A DNA stretch of 64,000 nucleotides, from the NCBI GenBank assembly GCA_020723085.1, contig DYJN01000003.1, positions 62,001 through 126,000 on the forward strand, written 5' to 3'. This stretch comes from Arcobacter sp. Its GTDB lineage: Bacteria > Acidobacteriota > Terriglobia > Bryobacterales > Bryobacteraceae. The notes beneath the pieces are model-generated. The model searched no databases, was not told the origin of the DNA, and saw only the letters and a list, made by a program, of their open reading frames with translations. Both the position numbers and the translations under genes were made by a program. Of the stretch, positions 1 through 11,686 are shown piece by piece (position 1 is the first letter of the stretch; each line of letters starts with the position of its first letter).

Positions 1-93
1 GATGCGTAGGCCAGTGCGGCATGCCCGGACAATAGGGTTGCGCGAGATCCACGCACCGCGCGCCGCGCGCGGCTTCCAGCATCCGCTCCAGGC

Positions 94-1002
94 TCAGCAT
101 GGCCCGAACGCCTCCCGCACGCGCCCCAGCAGCCGCACGAGCTTCTCGCGAGGATCGCCCGCGCCCAGCGTCTCGATGGGCAGCCAGCCCCGGTAGCCGT
201 GCGCGTCGATCAGAGCCTTGACGCGCCTCATGTCCGTAGGCTCTTCTCTGCCGCCGGGAGCGACGTTCTCCTTGAGCTGCCAGGAAACGGCGTATGGAAT
301 GAGCTGCGCGATCTCCGCGTACGGGTCGCCCTGCCGCAGGCTGCCGGCGTCGAGAATGACCCCGAACCATTCGTGATTCACCGCTTCGACCAGCCGGATC
401 GTTTGCCCGGCGGTCTTCAGGAAGTCGTCGTGATTCTGCACGCCGATCATGACGCCGTGCCGCGCGCCGTAGTCGGCGCACTCGCGCATCAGCGGCGCCA
501 TCCAGCCGAGCGCCTGCTCGAAGGAATGGCCCTCGGGCACGCCGCGCCCGCTGAAGACCCGGATCACGCCCGCGCCCAGGGCGGCGGCGACCTCGATCCA
601 GTCCTTCACCAGTTGCACGTCGCGCCGCCGCGCTTCCGCATCCGGCAACGCGAAGTCATTGCGCACGCCGGCGCCGAAGACCGCAACGCCGTGCAAGAAC
701 GCCTCGCGCTTCAGCCGCCGGACGAAGTCCCCCGGCGGCTTCGCCGGATACCCGGGGAAATAGTAGCCCGTCAGGTCGATCCCTGCGATGCGGTGTTCGG
801 CGCAGAAGCGCACGGCATCGAAGAGGGTCATCGAACCGCCGCGCAGCGGCTGGTTGAACGAGTAGACGTTGAGCCCGATCCGCACGCCCGAGCCCGCCAG
901 CCTCGCAGCACGGGGCGGCGCGCAGAGCGCGGGAAGAGCGCCGGAGGAGGCGAGCCATGCACGGCGTGTCCACCCCCGGTGCGGCGAATGTTGCCGATTC
1001 AT
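94..1002 (-). CDS. Sugar phosphate isomerase/epimerase-like TIM barrel protein with N-terminal export signal
   Basis: 302-aa ORF with RR-containing hydrophobic N-terminus and AP-endonuclease-2-like TIM barrel motifs (GLNVYSFNQPL, GVQNHDDFL, LKENVAPGG). Confidence 0.8.
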   Translation of the reverse strand: MNRQHSPHRGWTRRAWLASSGALPALCAPPRAARLAGSGVRIGLNVYSFNQPLRGGSMTLFDAVRFCAEHRIAGIDLTGYYFPGYPAKPPGDFVRRLKREAFLHGVAVFGAGVRNDFALPDAEARRRDVQLVKDWIEVAAALGAGVIRVFSGRGVPEGHSFEQALGWMAPLMRECADYGARHGVMIGVQNHDDFLKTAGQTIRLVEAVNHEWFGVILDAGSLRQGDPYAEIAQLIPYAVSWQLKENVAPGGREEPTDMRRVKALIDAHGYRGWLPIETLGAGDPREKLVRLLGRVREAFGPC

Positions 1003-1053
1003 GACGCCGAGTCTAGCAGAGCGGCGGCCCGGCAGCCCGCCGCAGGCTGCGCG

Positions 1054-4000
1054 CTACCGCAATTCCTTCAGCCGGAGCCGCGCCTCGAGCAGGTACGGGT
1101 TCAGATCCAGGGCCTTTCGCAGTTCGGCGCGGGCCTGCTCGCGGCGGCCAAGCCCCAAATGCGCCAGCCCGGCAGCCAGATGCGCGTTGGCCTCCCGCAT
1201 CCACGGCGGCCGGCCTTCGCCGAACTTGGCAAAAAACTCGCTCTCGCGGCGGCCTTCGAGCGCCTTCTCCGCCGCGGCGAGGAGGGCCTGGTACAACTGC
1301 CGCACGCGGGCGCTCTGGCCCAGCTTCTCAAGCGAACGCGCTTGGTAGTAGAGCATGGACGCCCCCGCGTCCACGCTGGGGTGCGGCTCTTCATCGGCGC
1401 CGGGCAGCGCGCCGGCGGACTGCTTCCACAGCTTCTCCGCCTCGTCCCTGCGCCCGGCGGCTTCGGCGGCCAAGCCGGCATAGTAGTAGGCCTCCGGCAG
1501 CCGCGAGCCGCGGTAGCCCCGCGTCACTTCCAGGTTCTCGGGAAACTCGACGGCGGCGAGGCAGTCCTTCCAGGCGCCTTCATGGTCCTTCGCCTCCATT
1601 CGCTGATGGCCGCGCAGGAGGTGCGCATCGGTCCAGGCGTCCTGCGCGTTGAAGCGCGCGCCCCCTTCCCAAAGATGGAAATGGCGCTTCTCCATGACGC
1701 TGATGGCCTCGTCGTACCTTCCCGCCAGCGTGAGCAGCGTGACAAACCGGCTCATGGCGTCGTCGCGCTTCTCCGCTGTCGAGCGGTGCTTGTCGAACAG
1801 CGCCAGCCGCTTCTCGACGGGCGTGCGCGAGAACTCATACAGCCTGTCCAGCTCGAACAGGTACAGCGCATCCCCGCTGTTGAGCGAGACTGCTCTTTCC
1901 AGCGCTTCAATGGCGCGCCCGGCGCCGTCCGCCTGCCGCGAATACGCCACGGCGAGATTGCGGTACGCGAGCGCGAAACCGGGGTCGAGCTTCACCACCT
2001 GCTGCCAGAGCCGCACCGCTTCCTCGGGCTGCCGGTCATAGAGGAGCAGACCCAGGTAGCAGGGTGCGCGGGCGTCCTTCGGATCCGCCTGCATGGCGGC
2101 GCCCAGCACATGGATCATTTCGATCTGGAAGGGAAAGACATAGTCATGCGGCTGCGAGGAGGCCAGCCGGTAATGCGCCGCCGCCGTCTCCTTCTGTCCG
2201 AGCCGCTCCATCAGCCATCCGCGCAGGTAGCGCGCCTGCACGTTGGACTGCGGCATGCGGTCCAGAATCCAGTTCGCCTCCAGGTGCATTCCGGCGGTCA
2301 GGCACTCGACCGCCATCTCGAGCCCTTCGGCGGGCTGCTCGCGGAAGATGCGCGCGAGCTCCGCGCCGTCGCGCGAGGCGCGCGGGTCTATGGGATCGAT
2401 GTCGCGGATGCGCCGCCGCGCCTGCGACGCTTCGCCGCCCCGCCCCTGCCGCTCCAGCAGCATGGATTTCAGAAACAGCGCGGGCGTATGAGAAGCGTTG
2501 GTCTCCAGGCTGCGGTCACAGTATGACAGCGCGCCTGGCAGATCGCCGCCGGCCGCGCGGATCTGCGCGATGCGGTAATACGAGGCGGACTTCCAGGCAT
2601 GGCTCCACGCGGCGCGTTGCAGCCAGTCTTCCGCCTCCCGCGCCCTGCCCTGGTATTGCAAAGCGAGTCCCAGATAATACAGCGCATCGGCATCCCTGGG
2701 GCGCGTGTAATTGGCGGTGACGCGCGCCACGGCGCGGCGCAGCAGCCGTTCCGCTTCAGCGAACCTGCCGCGCTTGAGATACAGGATGGCCAGTGCCGTG
2801 TTGTTGCGCGCGTCGCCGGGATCCCGGCGCAGCGCCTCTGCGTAATAAGGTTCCGGCTCCAGCGCCGGATTCTGAAACTGCTCCAGGCGCAGTCCGGTGA
2901 GATACAGCTCTTCCGCCGTGGGCACGTCCTTGGGCTCTCGCGGCGGCGCTGCCGCGGGCGGCAGGGGCAGCTTTTCCGGCGGCGCCGGTTCAGGCTGCCA
3001 GGCGACCAGCTCCCGCCCGCCCATGTCGTACAGGGCGGCTCTCAGCTCCTGAGGCTTCACGCCGGCGGGCAAGGCGGCGGTTTCCTTCAGCGGGTGCGCG
3101 GGATCCAGATCCGCAGTGCGCTCCCAGAGCGGCTGTCCGCTGCGCGTGAGCACGGCGCGAGCCTTGCGGAACCGCTTCGTCACAAAGAAGCCCAGCGCAG
3201 CCTCGCCGCCGCGGATCTCCAGATTGACCGCCGCCTCGCGCGTGGCGTTCTTCACGCCGCCGATCGAGTGGAACGGATACCAGTACTGCGTAATGGCCTT
3301 CACTTCATATGGCTGGAGCCAGGAGTAGTCGGGCTGGTTGTCGCTCCAGGCGCCCACCATCAGCTCCAGATACGGCCCGTCGGTGTCGGACAGGATCCTG
3401 TCCCAAAGCCTGCCGGCAGGACCTGTGCCCCATGTGAAGAACTTCTTGCCGGGAACCTGGTGGTGGTCAGCCACATGCAGCGTGCCCGCCTGGCGGCCAT
3501 GATCGTATCCGGCCAGCCAGTCGTCTGTGTCGTTCCAGGCGAACATCGAGATCGGGCTGGGATGGTTCTTCCACCAGGAGACGTCGGCGCCGCGGGTGAA
3601 GTCGACGCCGCCGTACACGGTGTCGGCGATGGGCCAGCGCGCGAACTCCCGCTTGGCATGCTGCGTGGCGAATTTCGTCGACGGCGGAAAGATCACCTGG
3701 TAGTTCCCGTTCGTGTGAACGGCCACGTTGGCGAAGTACAGCAGTGAGTTCTGCACGGGAGTGGTGTTCAACGCCACGACGTGCGCCTCCAGCACCGAAG
3801 AGCCCGGCCTAAGAGTCAGGGTGACGGCCCAGCGCATCCGGTCACGAAGTTCCAGTTCGCCGACGCTGACGGATTTCGAGCCGTCCTTGTGCTCGTGCGT
3901 GCGGTACAGCACCGGCATGAACGAGGTGGCGCGGTGGTGGTGCGGGATGTTCCATTCGACGCCGCCGGAGATCCACGCTCCCAGCATGCCGATCAGCGCG

Positions 4001-4350
4001 GGCTTGATCACGGACTGCTTATAGAAGAAGTTGTAGCCGTTCGTCTTGTCGACGGCCTCGAAGATTCTTCCGCCGAGTTCCGGCAGCACGCAGACTTTGA
4101 GGTACTCGTTTTCGAGGCAGACCTGGCGGTAAACGACATCGCGCTTCTCGTCCGTCAGGGCGTCCAGCATGGCATACGGATAGACCATCCCCTTTGCGCC
4201 CTGGTACACCCGTCCCGTGTAGAAGATGGGGTTCCTGTCGGGCGGGCCGGTGATGTAGGTCGGAATGGTGACGGCGCCCTCGGTGAGAGTCACCTGTGCG
4301 GGAAGCGCCGGAGCAAGCAGCGCCGCGGCTGCCATCAGACGGGCGATCAT
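1054..4350 (-). CDS. DUF5107-type N-terminal domain plus TPR repeats, secreted
   Basis: Track ORF runs to 4812; likely start is ATG at 4350 (MIARLMAAAALLAPALPAQ, signal peptide). N-terminal GRIFEAVDKTNGYNFFYKQ region and several TPR-like repeats. Confidence 0.8.
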   Translation of the reverse strand: MIARLMAAAALLAPALPAQVTLTEGAVTIPTYITGPPDRNPIFYTGRVYQGAKGMVYPYAMLDALTDEKRDVVYRQVCLENEYLKVCVLPELGGRIFEAVDKTNGYNFFYKQSVIKPALIGMLGAWISGGVEWNIPHHHRATSFMPVLYRTHEHKDGSKSVSVGELELRDRMRWAVTLTLRPGSSVLEAHVVALNTTPVQNSLLYFANVAVHTNGNYQVIFPPSTKFATQHAKREFARWPIADTVYGGVDFTRGADVSWWKNHPSPISMFAWNDTDDWLAGYDHGRQAGTLHVADHHQVPGKKFFTWGTGPAGRLWDRILSDTDGPYLELMVGAWSDNQPDYSWLQPYEVKAITQYWYPFHSIGGVKNATREAAVNLEIRGGEAALGFFVTKRFRKARAVLTRSGQPLWERTADLDPAHPLKETAALPAGVKPQELRAALYDMGGRELVAWQPEPAPPEKLPLPPAAAPPREPKDVPTAEELYLTGLRLEQFQNPALEPEPYYAEALRRDPGDARNNTALAILYLKRGRFAEAERLLRRAVARVTANYTRPRDADALYYLGLALQYQGRAREAEDWLQRAAWSHAWKSASYYRIAQIRAAGGDLPGALSYCDRSLETNASHTPALFLKSMLLERQGRGGEASQARRRIRDIDPIDPRASRDGAELARIFREQPAEGLEMAVECLTAGMHLEANWILDRMPQSNVQARYLRGWLMERLGQKETAAAHYRLASSQPHDYVFPFQIEMIHVLGAAMQADPKDARAPCYLGLLLYDRQPEEAVRLWQQVVKLDPGFALAYRNLAVAYSRQADGAGRAIEALERAVSLNSGDALYLFELDRLYEFSRTPVEKRLALFDKHRSTAEKRDDAMSRFVTLLTLAGRYDEAISVMEKRHFHLWEGGARFNAQDAWTDAHLLRGHQRMEAKDHEGAWKDCLAAVEFPENLEVTRGYRGSRLPEAYYYAGLAAEAAGRRDEAEKLWKQSAGALPGADEEPHPSVDAGASMLYYQARSLEKLGQSARVRQLYQALLAAAEKALEGRRESEFFAKFGEGRPPWMREANAHLAAGLAHLGLGRREQARAELRKALDLNPYLLEARLRLKELR

Positions 4351-4442
4351 GGCGGAGACCTCGATGGCAGTATATCCCCCGCTGTCCGGGGGCGCGCCGG
4401 GCGCAGATGCGCGGGTGGCCGCTGGGGCCGCGCCGCCGGGCC

Positions 4443-6242
<1,800 letters not shown>

Positions 6243-6327
6243 GGAAAAAGCGGGGGGGTGAACTTTCATTGTCGCACGCCGGCGGCCGCAGCGGCAGGCG
6301 AAAAACGCTGCGCTAGACTGAGAATGC

Positions 6328-7632
6328 ATGCCGCAGTCCACCGGCCTGCCCACGGTCGTCATCGTGGGACGGCCCAACGTGGGAAAGTCCACCCTGTTCA
6401 ACGCGATCCTCGGCCAGCGGAAAGCGATCACGGGCGACGAGCCCGGCATCACGCGGGACCGGATCGCCGGGGAGGCGGTGCATCGCCGCAGGCGCTTCCG
6501 CCTGATCGACACCGGCGGCATCATCCCCGACGACGACGCGTTGATCCCCTCCGAGATCCTGCGGCAGGCGCGCGTGGCGCTGGACGAAGCGGCGCATATC
6601 GTCTTCCTGATCGACGGCCGCACCGAGATCACCGCCGCCGACCGCGACCTGGCGATGCTGCTCCGCCGCCTCGGCAAGCCCGTGACGCTGGCTGTGAACA
6701 AGATCGACGCCCCGAAGCGCGAGGTGCTGGCGGCGGAGTTCTACTCGCTGGGCTTCGAGCGGGTGGTTCCGGTTTCCGCAGAGCACCGTCTGGGGATCGC
6801 CGAACTGCTGGACGAAGCCACGCGCGGCTTGCCCGAGATCGAGCCCGAAGCCGGGGAAGAAGACAAGCCGCGCGCCATCCGCGTCGCCATCATCGGCCGG
6901 CCGAACGTGGGCAAGTCCACGCTGCTGAACGCGCTGCTCGGGCAGGAACGCGCCATCGTCTCGCCCGTTGCGGGCACGACGCGCGATTCGGTGGACGAGC
7001 GCATGGTTATCGACGGGCGCGAGTACGTCTTCGTCGACACCGCCGGCATCCGCCGCAAAGGAAAGACGAAGCTGATGGCGGAGAAACTCAGCGTGGTGAT
7101 GGCGCGCCGCCACATCCGCATGGCCCACATCGCGCTGCTGGTGCTGGATGCCAGCGAAGGGCCGGTGGGCGGGGACGCCACCATCGGCGGCTATGCCCAC
7201 GAAGAGGGGCGCGCGCTCATCCTCGCCGTCAACAAGTGGGACCTCCTTCGCGGGAGTCAGCGAAAGGAATACGAGGCAGCCGTCCGGGCGCAGTTCCGGT
7301 TCCTCGACTACGCGCCCATCGTGTTCCTCTCGGCGAAGGAGAAGCGGGGAATCGACGAGCTGCTGGCCAGGATCGACCAGTGCTGGGAGTCGTTCAACCT
7401 GCGCGTGCCCACGGGAGAGCTGAACCGTCTGGCGGAACAGTTCCAACTGGAGCGCGGACGGCGAATCTACTACATCACGCAGCCTTCGGTCCGTCCGCCG
7501 GCGTTCGTGCTGTTCATGGACAGCGCCGAGCCGCTCCACTTCTCCACCGAACGGCAGATCGTCAACCGGCTGCGCCAGAGGTTCGGGTTTGAAGGGACGC
7601 CCGTGGTGCTGAAGGTCAAGGCGCGGCGCTGA
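6328..7632 (+). CDS. der: Ribosome biogenesis GTPase Der (EngA), two tandem G domains
   Basis: [22 protein letters not shown] and second [32 protein letters not shown]-terminal KH-like domain. Confidence 0.96.
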   Translation: MPQSTGLPTVVIVGRPNVGKSTLFNAILGQRKAITGDEPGITRDRIAGEAVHRRRRFRLIDTGGIIPDDDALIPSEILRQARVALDEAAHIVFLIDGRTEITAADRDLAMLLRRLGKPVTLAVNKIDAPKREVLAAEFYSLGFERVVPVSAEHRLGIAELLDEATRGLPEIEPEAGEEDKPRAIRVAIIGRPNVGKSTLLNALLGQERAIVSPVAGTTRDSVDERMVIDGREYVFVDTAGIRRKGKTKLMAEKLSVVMARRHIRMAHIALLVLDASEGPVGGDATIGGYAHEEGRALILAVNKWDLLRGSQRKEYEAAVRAQFRFLDYAPIVFLSAKEKRGIDELLARIDQCWESFNLRVPTGELNRLAEQFQLERGRRIYYITQPSVRPPAFVLFMDSAEPLHFSTERQIVNRLRQRFGFEGTPVVLKVKARR

Positions 7633-7633
7633 G

Positions 7634-8221
7634 TCAGCGGGGGACGATCCAATCGATGCGGTCGATGGCGGCGGCGCGGATCTGCCGCGTCAGCGCCGGA
7701 TAGCGCAACAGCGCAGCGGCTGACAGCATGCGCGCGCGAGCCTGCGGGTCCAGATCCAGAGTGTACTGGTCGGCGCGCTCCCTGTAGGAATAGCAGGAAT
7801 ACCGGGGCGAACCGAGTCCTCCCATGAGCAGGCTCCAGAAGCTCGACCGCCGCAGGAACCGCCGGGCCGTGCCCGCCTGCCTGTCGATCTCGATCCGCGC
7901 TGACGGTCCCCGCAGGACGACCCGGACGCAGCGCTCGAACGCGCACGGGCGGTCCGGCTCCGGCTGCGGAAGCAGGCGGACGGCTTCGGCGACTTCCTCC
8001 AGAGTGCACTCAAGGCGCTCCCAGCGGAAACGCGAGGAGCCGCTGACCAGCGAGCCGTGCGTCAGCAGGTGGTGGATGCGCGCGGCATCGGCGCCGGCGG
8101 CGGAGGCTGCCAGCTCCAGCAGTTCCATGACCGCCATCTCGCTGGAGACAACGGGTGTGAAGTCGATTGCGCCGGCGGCTTCGCTGGAGATCTTCACTCG
8201 GATCGTCCGGGGCAGCGGCAT
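7634..8221 (-). CDS. Hypothetical protein
   Basis: MPLPRTIRVKISSEAAGAIDFTPVV...; start trimmed to ATG 8221 with AAGGAG just upstream; convergent with der. Confidence 0.65.
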   Translation of the reverse strand: MPLPRTIRVKISSEAAGAIDFTPVVSSEMAVMELLELAASAAGADAARIHHLLTHGSLVSGSSRFRWERLECTLEEVAEAVRLLPQPEPDRPCAFERCVRVVLRGPSARIEIDRQAGTARRFLRRSSFWSLLMGGLGSPRYSCYSYRERADQYTLDLDPQARARMLSAAALLRYPALTRQIRAAAIDRIDWIVPR

Positions 8222-8251
8222 GGGCTCCTTCTCATCGTACAATCGCAGGCG

Positions 8252-8542
8252 ATGACTCCCCTCAAAAAAGTGCGGCGCGAACTGGACCGCTACGAGCATC
8301 TCCTGCTCGAGTTTGGCGCCGAAGAGACACGCGCGGGCGGAGTGGAGGTTGTGATCCGCCCGCGCGCCCGCGTCGCCGGAGCGCATGAGTACCGCGCTCC
8401 CCTGCACCCGCGCGACATCGCGCACCCGCAGTTCGAGTGGACTTTCCAGCGCCACCTGTACGACTGCATGCACGATTATCTGTGCGAACTGTTCGTCCGC
8501 AACCCGCAGGAGCGCGTGCGGGCCCCGGAGCAGCAGCCGTGA
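8252..8542 (+). CDS. Small hypothetical protein (96 aa)
   Basis: MTPLKKVRRELDRYEHLLLEFGAEETRAGG...; ATG 8252 is internal to the track ORF and lies 8 nt after TACAAT. Confidence 0.65.
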   Translation: MTPLKKVRRELDRYEHLLLEFGAEETRAGGVEVVIRPRARVAGAHEYRAPLHPRDIAHPQFEWTFQRHLYDCMHDYLCELFVRNPQERVRAPEQQP

Positions 8543-9534
8543 GGGTCCGGGCCAATCCACTCCAGGAGAAGCTGGCGGAGCGCATCCGCAGCCACGGGCC
8601 GCTGCGGTTTTCCGCGTTCATGGAGGCGGCGCTCTACGATCCCGATCACGGCTATTACAGCGCGGCGCGCCGCGCGCACGCCGAGCCGACCGGCGCCGCA
8701 GGCGACTTCTTCACAGCCACGCAAGTGCAGCCGGTGTTCGGCCGGATCGTCTGCGCAGCGCTGCGCCGCATCCGCGAGGAGCTTGGGCTGGCGGAAGGGT
8801 GCACGGTGGCCGACTGGGGCGCGGGCCGGGCTCTGATGGCAGAGCCGCTGGGCGGGTTCCGCTATGTGCCGGTGGAGGCGGGACAGCCCGCGCCGGCGCC
8901 GTTCGAAGGAATCGTGTTCGCCAACGAGCTGTTCGATGCGCTTCCCGTGGACGTTGCGAGATGCGGGGCGGCAGCCGCGCGGATGATGCGCGTCGGCTGG
9001 AGGGACGGCGCGTTCTGCTGGATCGAAGCCGAACCGCTGGCAGGCGAATGGAAGGAATATGCGGACCGGCTGTCGCGCCGGATGGAGGGGCCGGAAGAGT
9101 GGATCCTGGAACTGCCGGTGCGGATCGAGCCCGTGCTGCGGCAGATGGATGGCGCGCTCAGGCGCGGGGCGCTCATGGTGATCGACTACGGTTACACCGA
9201 GCGGGAGGCGGTCCGTTTCCCGCGCGGGACGCTGATGAGCTACCGGCGCCACGCAGCGCACGAGGACGTGCTGCGGGATCCGGGGATGCAGGACATCACG
9301 GCGCATGTGCCGTTCACCTTTCTCGGGGAGCGCGCATCCGCGCTCGGCTGGAGGGCGGGAGCGCTGGAAGACCTCTCGTCGTGGCTGCTGCGCGCCGGCG
9401 AACGCGACATGTTCGCTTCGGTCTTGCGGGCGGAGAGCGAAGAGGAAGAGGTCCGGCTGCGGCTTCAGCTCAAGACGCTGCTGTTCGGGATGGGGGAGGC
9501 GTTCCGCTGCCTGCGGCTGGAGAAGGGAGCATAA
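8539..9534 (+). CDS. MidA/NDUFAF7-like class I SAM-dependent methyltransferase
   Basis: LAERIRSHGPLRFSAFMEAALYDPDHGYYSA...GDFFTATQVQPVFGRI, FANELFDALPV, IDYGYTEREAVRFPRGTLMSYRRH; GTG start 8539 overlaps the upstream stop. Confidence 0.85.
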   Translation: MRVRANPLQEKLAERIRSHGPLRFSAFMEAALYDPDHGYYSAARRAHAEPTGAAGDFFTATQVQPVFGRIVCAALRRIREELGLAEGCTVADWGAGRALMAEPLGGFRYVPVEAGQPAPAPFEGIVFANELFDALPVDVARCGAAAARMMRVGWRDGAFCWIEAEPLAGEWKEYADRLSRRMEGPEEWILELPVRIEPVLRQMDGALRRGALMVIDYGYTEREAVRFPRGTLMSYRRHAAHEDVLRDPGMQDITAHVPFTFLGERASALGWRAGALEDLSSWLLRAGERDMFASVLRAESEEEEVRLRLQLKTLLFGMGEAFRCLRLEKGA

Positions 9535-9541
9535 AAAGGTT

Positions 9542-9565
9542 GCGGCCCCGGTCGCCCGGGGCCGC
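9542..9565 (-). terminator. Rho-independent terminator for the minus-strand mini-gene
   Basis: Perfect 9-bp stem GCGGCCCCG/CGGGGCCGC with 6-nt loop; on the minus strand it is followed by AACCTTTTTATG. Confidence 0.7.
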
Positions 9566-9612
9566 GCTGGTGATCCTCTGTTTGCGGCGCTTCACTGAGA
9601 AGCGCGCCGCAG

Positions 9613-9693
9613 TTACTTCTTCTTCTTGGCGGGCGCCTTCTTGGCGGCCTTCTTTGTCGCCTTCTTGGCAGCCTTCTTGGTCGCGTTCTTCAT
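9613..9693 (-). CDS. 26-aa Lys/Ala-rich histone-H1-tail-like peptide
   Basis: Minus strand reads MKNATKKAAKKATKKAAKKAPAKKKK*; GGAGA 8 nt before ATG; promoter and terminator below. Too short for the ORF track. Confidence 0.75.
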   Translation of the reverse strand: MKNATKKAAKKATKKAAKKAPAKKKK

Positions 9694-9751
9694 CGATCTG
9701 TTCTCCGTAACATCAGATTTTGCGGTCGCAGTGCGACAGCATTGTGATCTC

Positions 9752-9781
9752 TTTATAAACTTGGTCTCCGAGTGTTGTCAA
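9752..9781 (-). promoter_or_regulatory. Sigma-70-like promoter for the mini-gene
   Basis: Minus strand TTGACA-N18-TATAAA. Confidence 0.75.
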
Positions 9782-9846
9782 GAAAAAAGTGAAGACGGGA
9801 GTCACGAAGATGTGTTTTCGCGGACGCCGGAGGGGTTAAAACAGAG

Positions 9847-10536
9847 ATGAGGAGTTTTGTTTTGCCCTCCGGAACGCAGGTTCTCCGCTTCTCCGCCTGT
9901 GCGGCGCTGCTCGCGGCGGCGCTGGTCCTGCCGGCGGGCTGCGGGCGCAGGAAGCGCGCGCCTGCCGCGCCCGCCGCTCCTTCACCCGGATGGACCGAGA
10001 CGGGGATCGCAAGCTGGTACGGCAACCCTTACCATGGACGGCGCACCTCGAGCGGCGAAGTGTTCGACATGAACCAGATGACGGCGGCGCACCGGACCCT
10101 GCCGTTCGGTGCGATCGTCAGAGTCGCCAACCTCGACAACCGCAGGTCGGTTTCCGTGCGCATCAACGACCGCGGTCCCTTCGCCGAAGGGCGCATCATC
10201 GACCTCTCACGCGCCGCGGCGCGCGAGCTTGGGCTGATCGGTCCAGGAACCGCCAGGGTGCGCATCGAACTCACCGGGTACACAAATCCGGATTCGGCGG
10301 GACAGCCACCGCTGTTCACCATCCAGGCGGGCTCGTTCGCCGACCGCGCCAGCGCCGAGAGGTACCGCGACCAGTTGCGCCGGCGCTATGAGCCGGTCGA
10401 CATCGTGGCTTCGCTGACTCCTCCCGGCGCGTACCGGATCTTCGTGGGGAGGTTCGGCGATCTGCGGGAAGCCGAAGCGGCAGCGGGCGAGATGCGGCGG
10501 GACGTGAAAGAGGTGTACGTGGTGCGCATCCGGTAG
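9847..10536 (+). CDS. rlpA: RlpA-family septal ring lytic transglycosylase with SPOR-like C-terminus, lipoprotein
   Basis: Lipobox-like PAGC; GIASWYGNPYHGRRTSSGEVFDMNQMTAAHRTLPFG, VRINDRGPF; C-terminal IQAGSF repeat. Confidence 0.92.
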   Translation: MRSFVLPSGTQVLRFSACAALLAAALVLPAGCGRRKRAPAAPAAPSPGWTETGIASWYGNPYHGRRTSSGEVFDMNQMTAAHRTLPFGAIVRVANLDNRRSVSVRINDRGPFAEGRIIDLSRAAARELGLIGPGTARVRIELTGYTNPDSAGQPPLFTIQAGSFADRASAERYRDQLRRRYEPVDIVASLTPPGAYRIFVGRFGDLREAEAAAGEMRRDVKEVYVVRIR

Positions 10537-10648
10537 CCGGCGAGCCGGGCGCCCGGGCAACGCCGGCGGGAATCGGGCTTACAATGAGGCTTGGCGAAGT
10601 TTCCTGTAGAGAAATTCTCCCGCGCGAGCACTACTATGCCGAGGAGAA

Positions 10649-11686
10649 ATGTCTCTGCATCCGGTAGAGAACTTTGAGGACCGGCGCTGGATGATCCAGG
10701 AAAGCAAGGCGCGCAGCTACGAGCTGGTAGGCCAGTCGGCGCGGCTGAGAAACGTGCTGAGGTTGGCCGCCAAGCTCGGACGCGGCCACTGGCCGGTGCT
10801 GCTGCTGGGCGAAACCGGCACGGGCAAGGAGCTGGTGGCGCGCACCATCCACCGCAACGGTCCGGGCGGCCCGTTCGTGACCATCGACTGCTCGTCGATG
10901 GTGGGCACGCTGATGGAAAGCGAACTGTTCGGGCACGTCAAAGGCGCCTTCACCGGAGCCAATTCGAACAAGATCGGCCTGATCGAGCAGGCTGATGGCG
11001 GCGCCGCCTTCTTCGACGAGATCGGCGAGCTGCCGCTCGATCTCCAGGCCAAACTGCTCCGCGTTCTTCAGGAGAAAGAGTTCCGTCCCGTGGGGTCGTT
11101 GCAGGTGCGGAAGTCGAGCTTCCGCGTCATCGCCGCGACCAACCGGGATCTGGCGAAAGAAGTGGAGGCGGGGCGGTTCCGGCAGGATCTTTATTACCGG
11201 CTCAACGTCGTGACGCTGCGGCTGAGTCCGTTGCGGGACCGCAAGGAGGATCTGCCCGCGCTGATCCGCCACTTTCTGGAGATGTACGGCAACGGGCACA
11301 CGGTCAGCGGCGAACTGCTCGAACTGATGATGAGCTACGACTGGCCGGGCAACGTGCGCGAACTGGAGAACTGCGTGCAGCACATGGTGGCGGTCAACAG
11401 CGGGCCGGTGCTGCACCTGCAGGACGCTCCTTCGCAGCTGCTCCACTTCCACGAGCGGCGGCGCGCGCCGGAAGCCATGGTTCAGGCGGCGGCTGCGGCG
11501 CCCGATGGCGATGGGCCCGATGAGAGCTTCGTGACGCCGGTGCTGCCGCTGGCGGAGATGGAGCGGCGCGCCATCATCAATGCGCTGCGCTACACCAAGG
11601 GCGACCGGGTGGCGGCGGCGCATCTGCTCGGAATCGGCCGCACGACTCTGTACCGCAAACTCAAGGAATACGGGATCCGCGATTGA
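10649..11686 (+). CDS. Sigma-54-dependent transcriptional activator, AAA+ plus FIS-type HTH, no receiver domain
   Basis: GETGTGKELVARTIH, ESELFGHVKGAFTGA, FFDEIGELPLDLQAKLLRVLQE; C-terminal AAHLLGIGRTTLYRKLKEY. Confidence 0.93.
   Translation: MSLHPVENFEDRRWMIQESKARSYELVGQSARLRNVLRLAAKLGRGHWPVLLLGETGTGKELVARTIHRNGPGGPFVTIDCSSMVGTLMESELFGHVKGAFTGANSNKIGLIEQADGGAAFFDEIGELPLDLQAKLLRVLQEKEFRPVGSLQVRKSSFRVIAATNRDLAKEVEAGRFRQDLYYRLNVVTLRLSPLRDRKEDLPALIRHFLEMYGNGHTVSGELLELMMSYDWPGNVRELENCVQHMVAVNSGPVLHLQDAPSQLLHFHERRRAPEAMVQAAAAAPDGDGPDESFVTPVLPLAEMERRAIINALRYTKGDRVAAAHLLGIGRTTLYRKLKEYGIRD

Noticed and set aside
199-2526. 775-aa plus-strand ORF opposite the epimerase and DUF5107-TPR genes
   Set aside because: Shadow ORF without domain-like segments.
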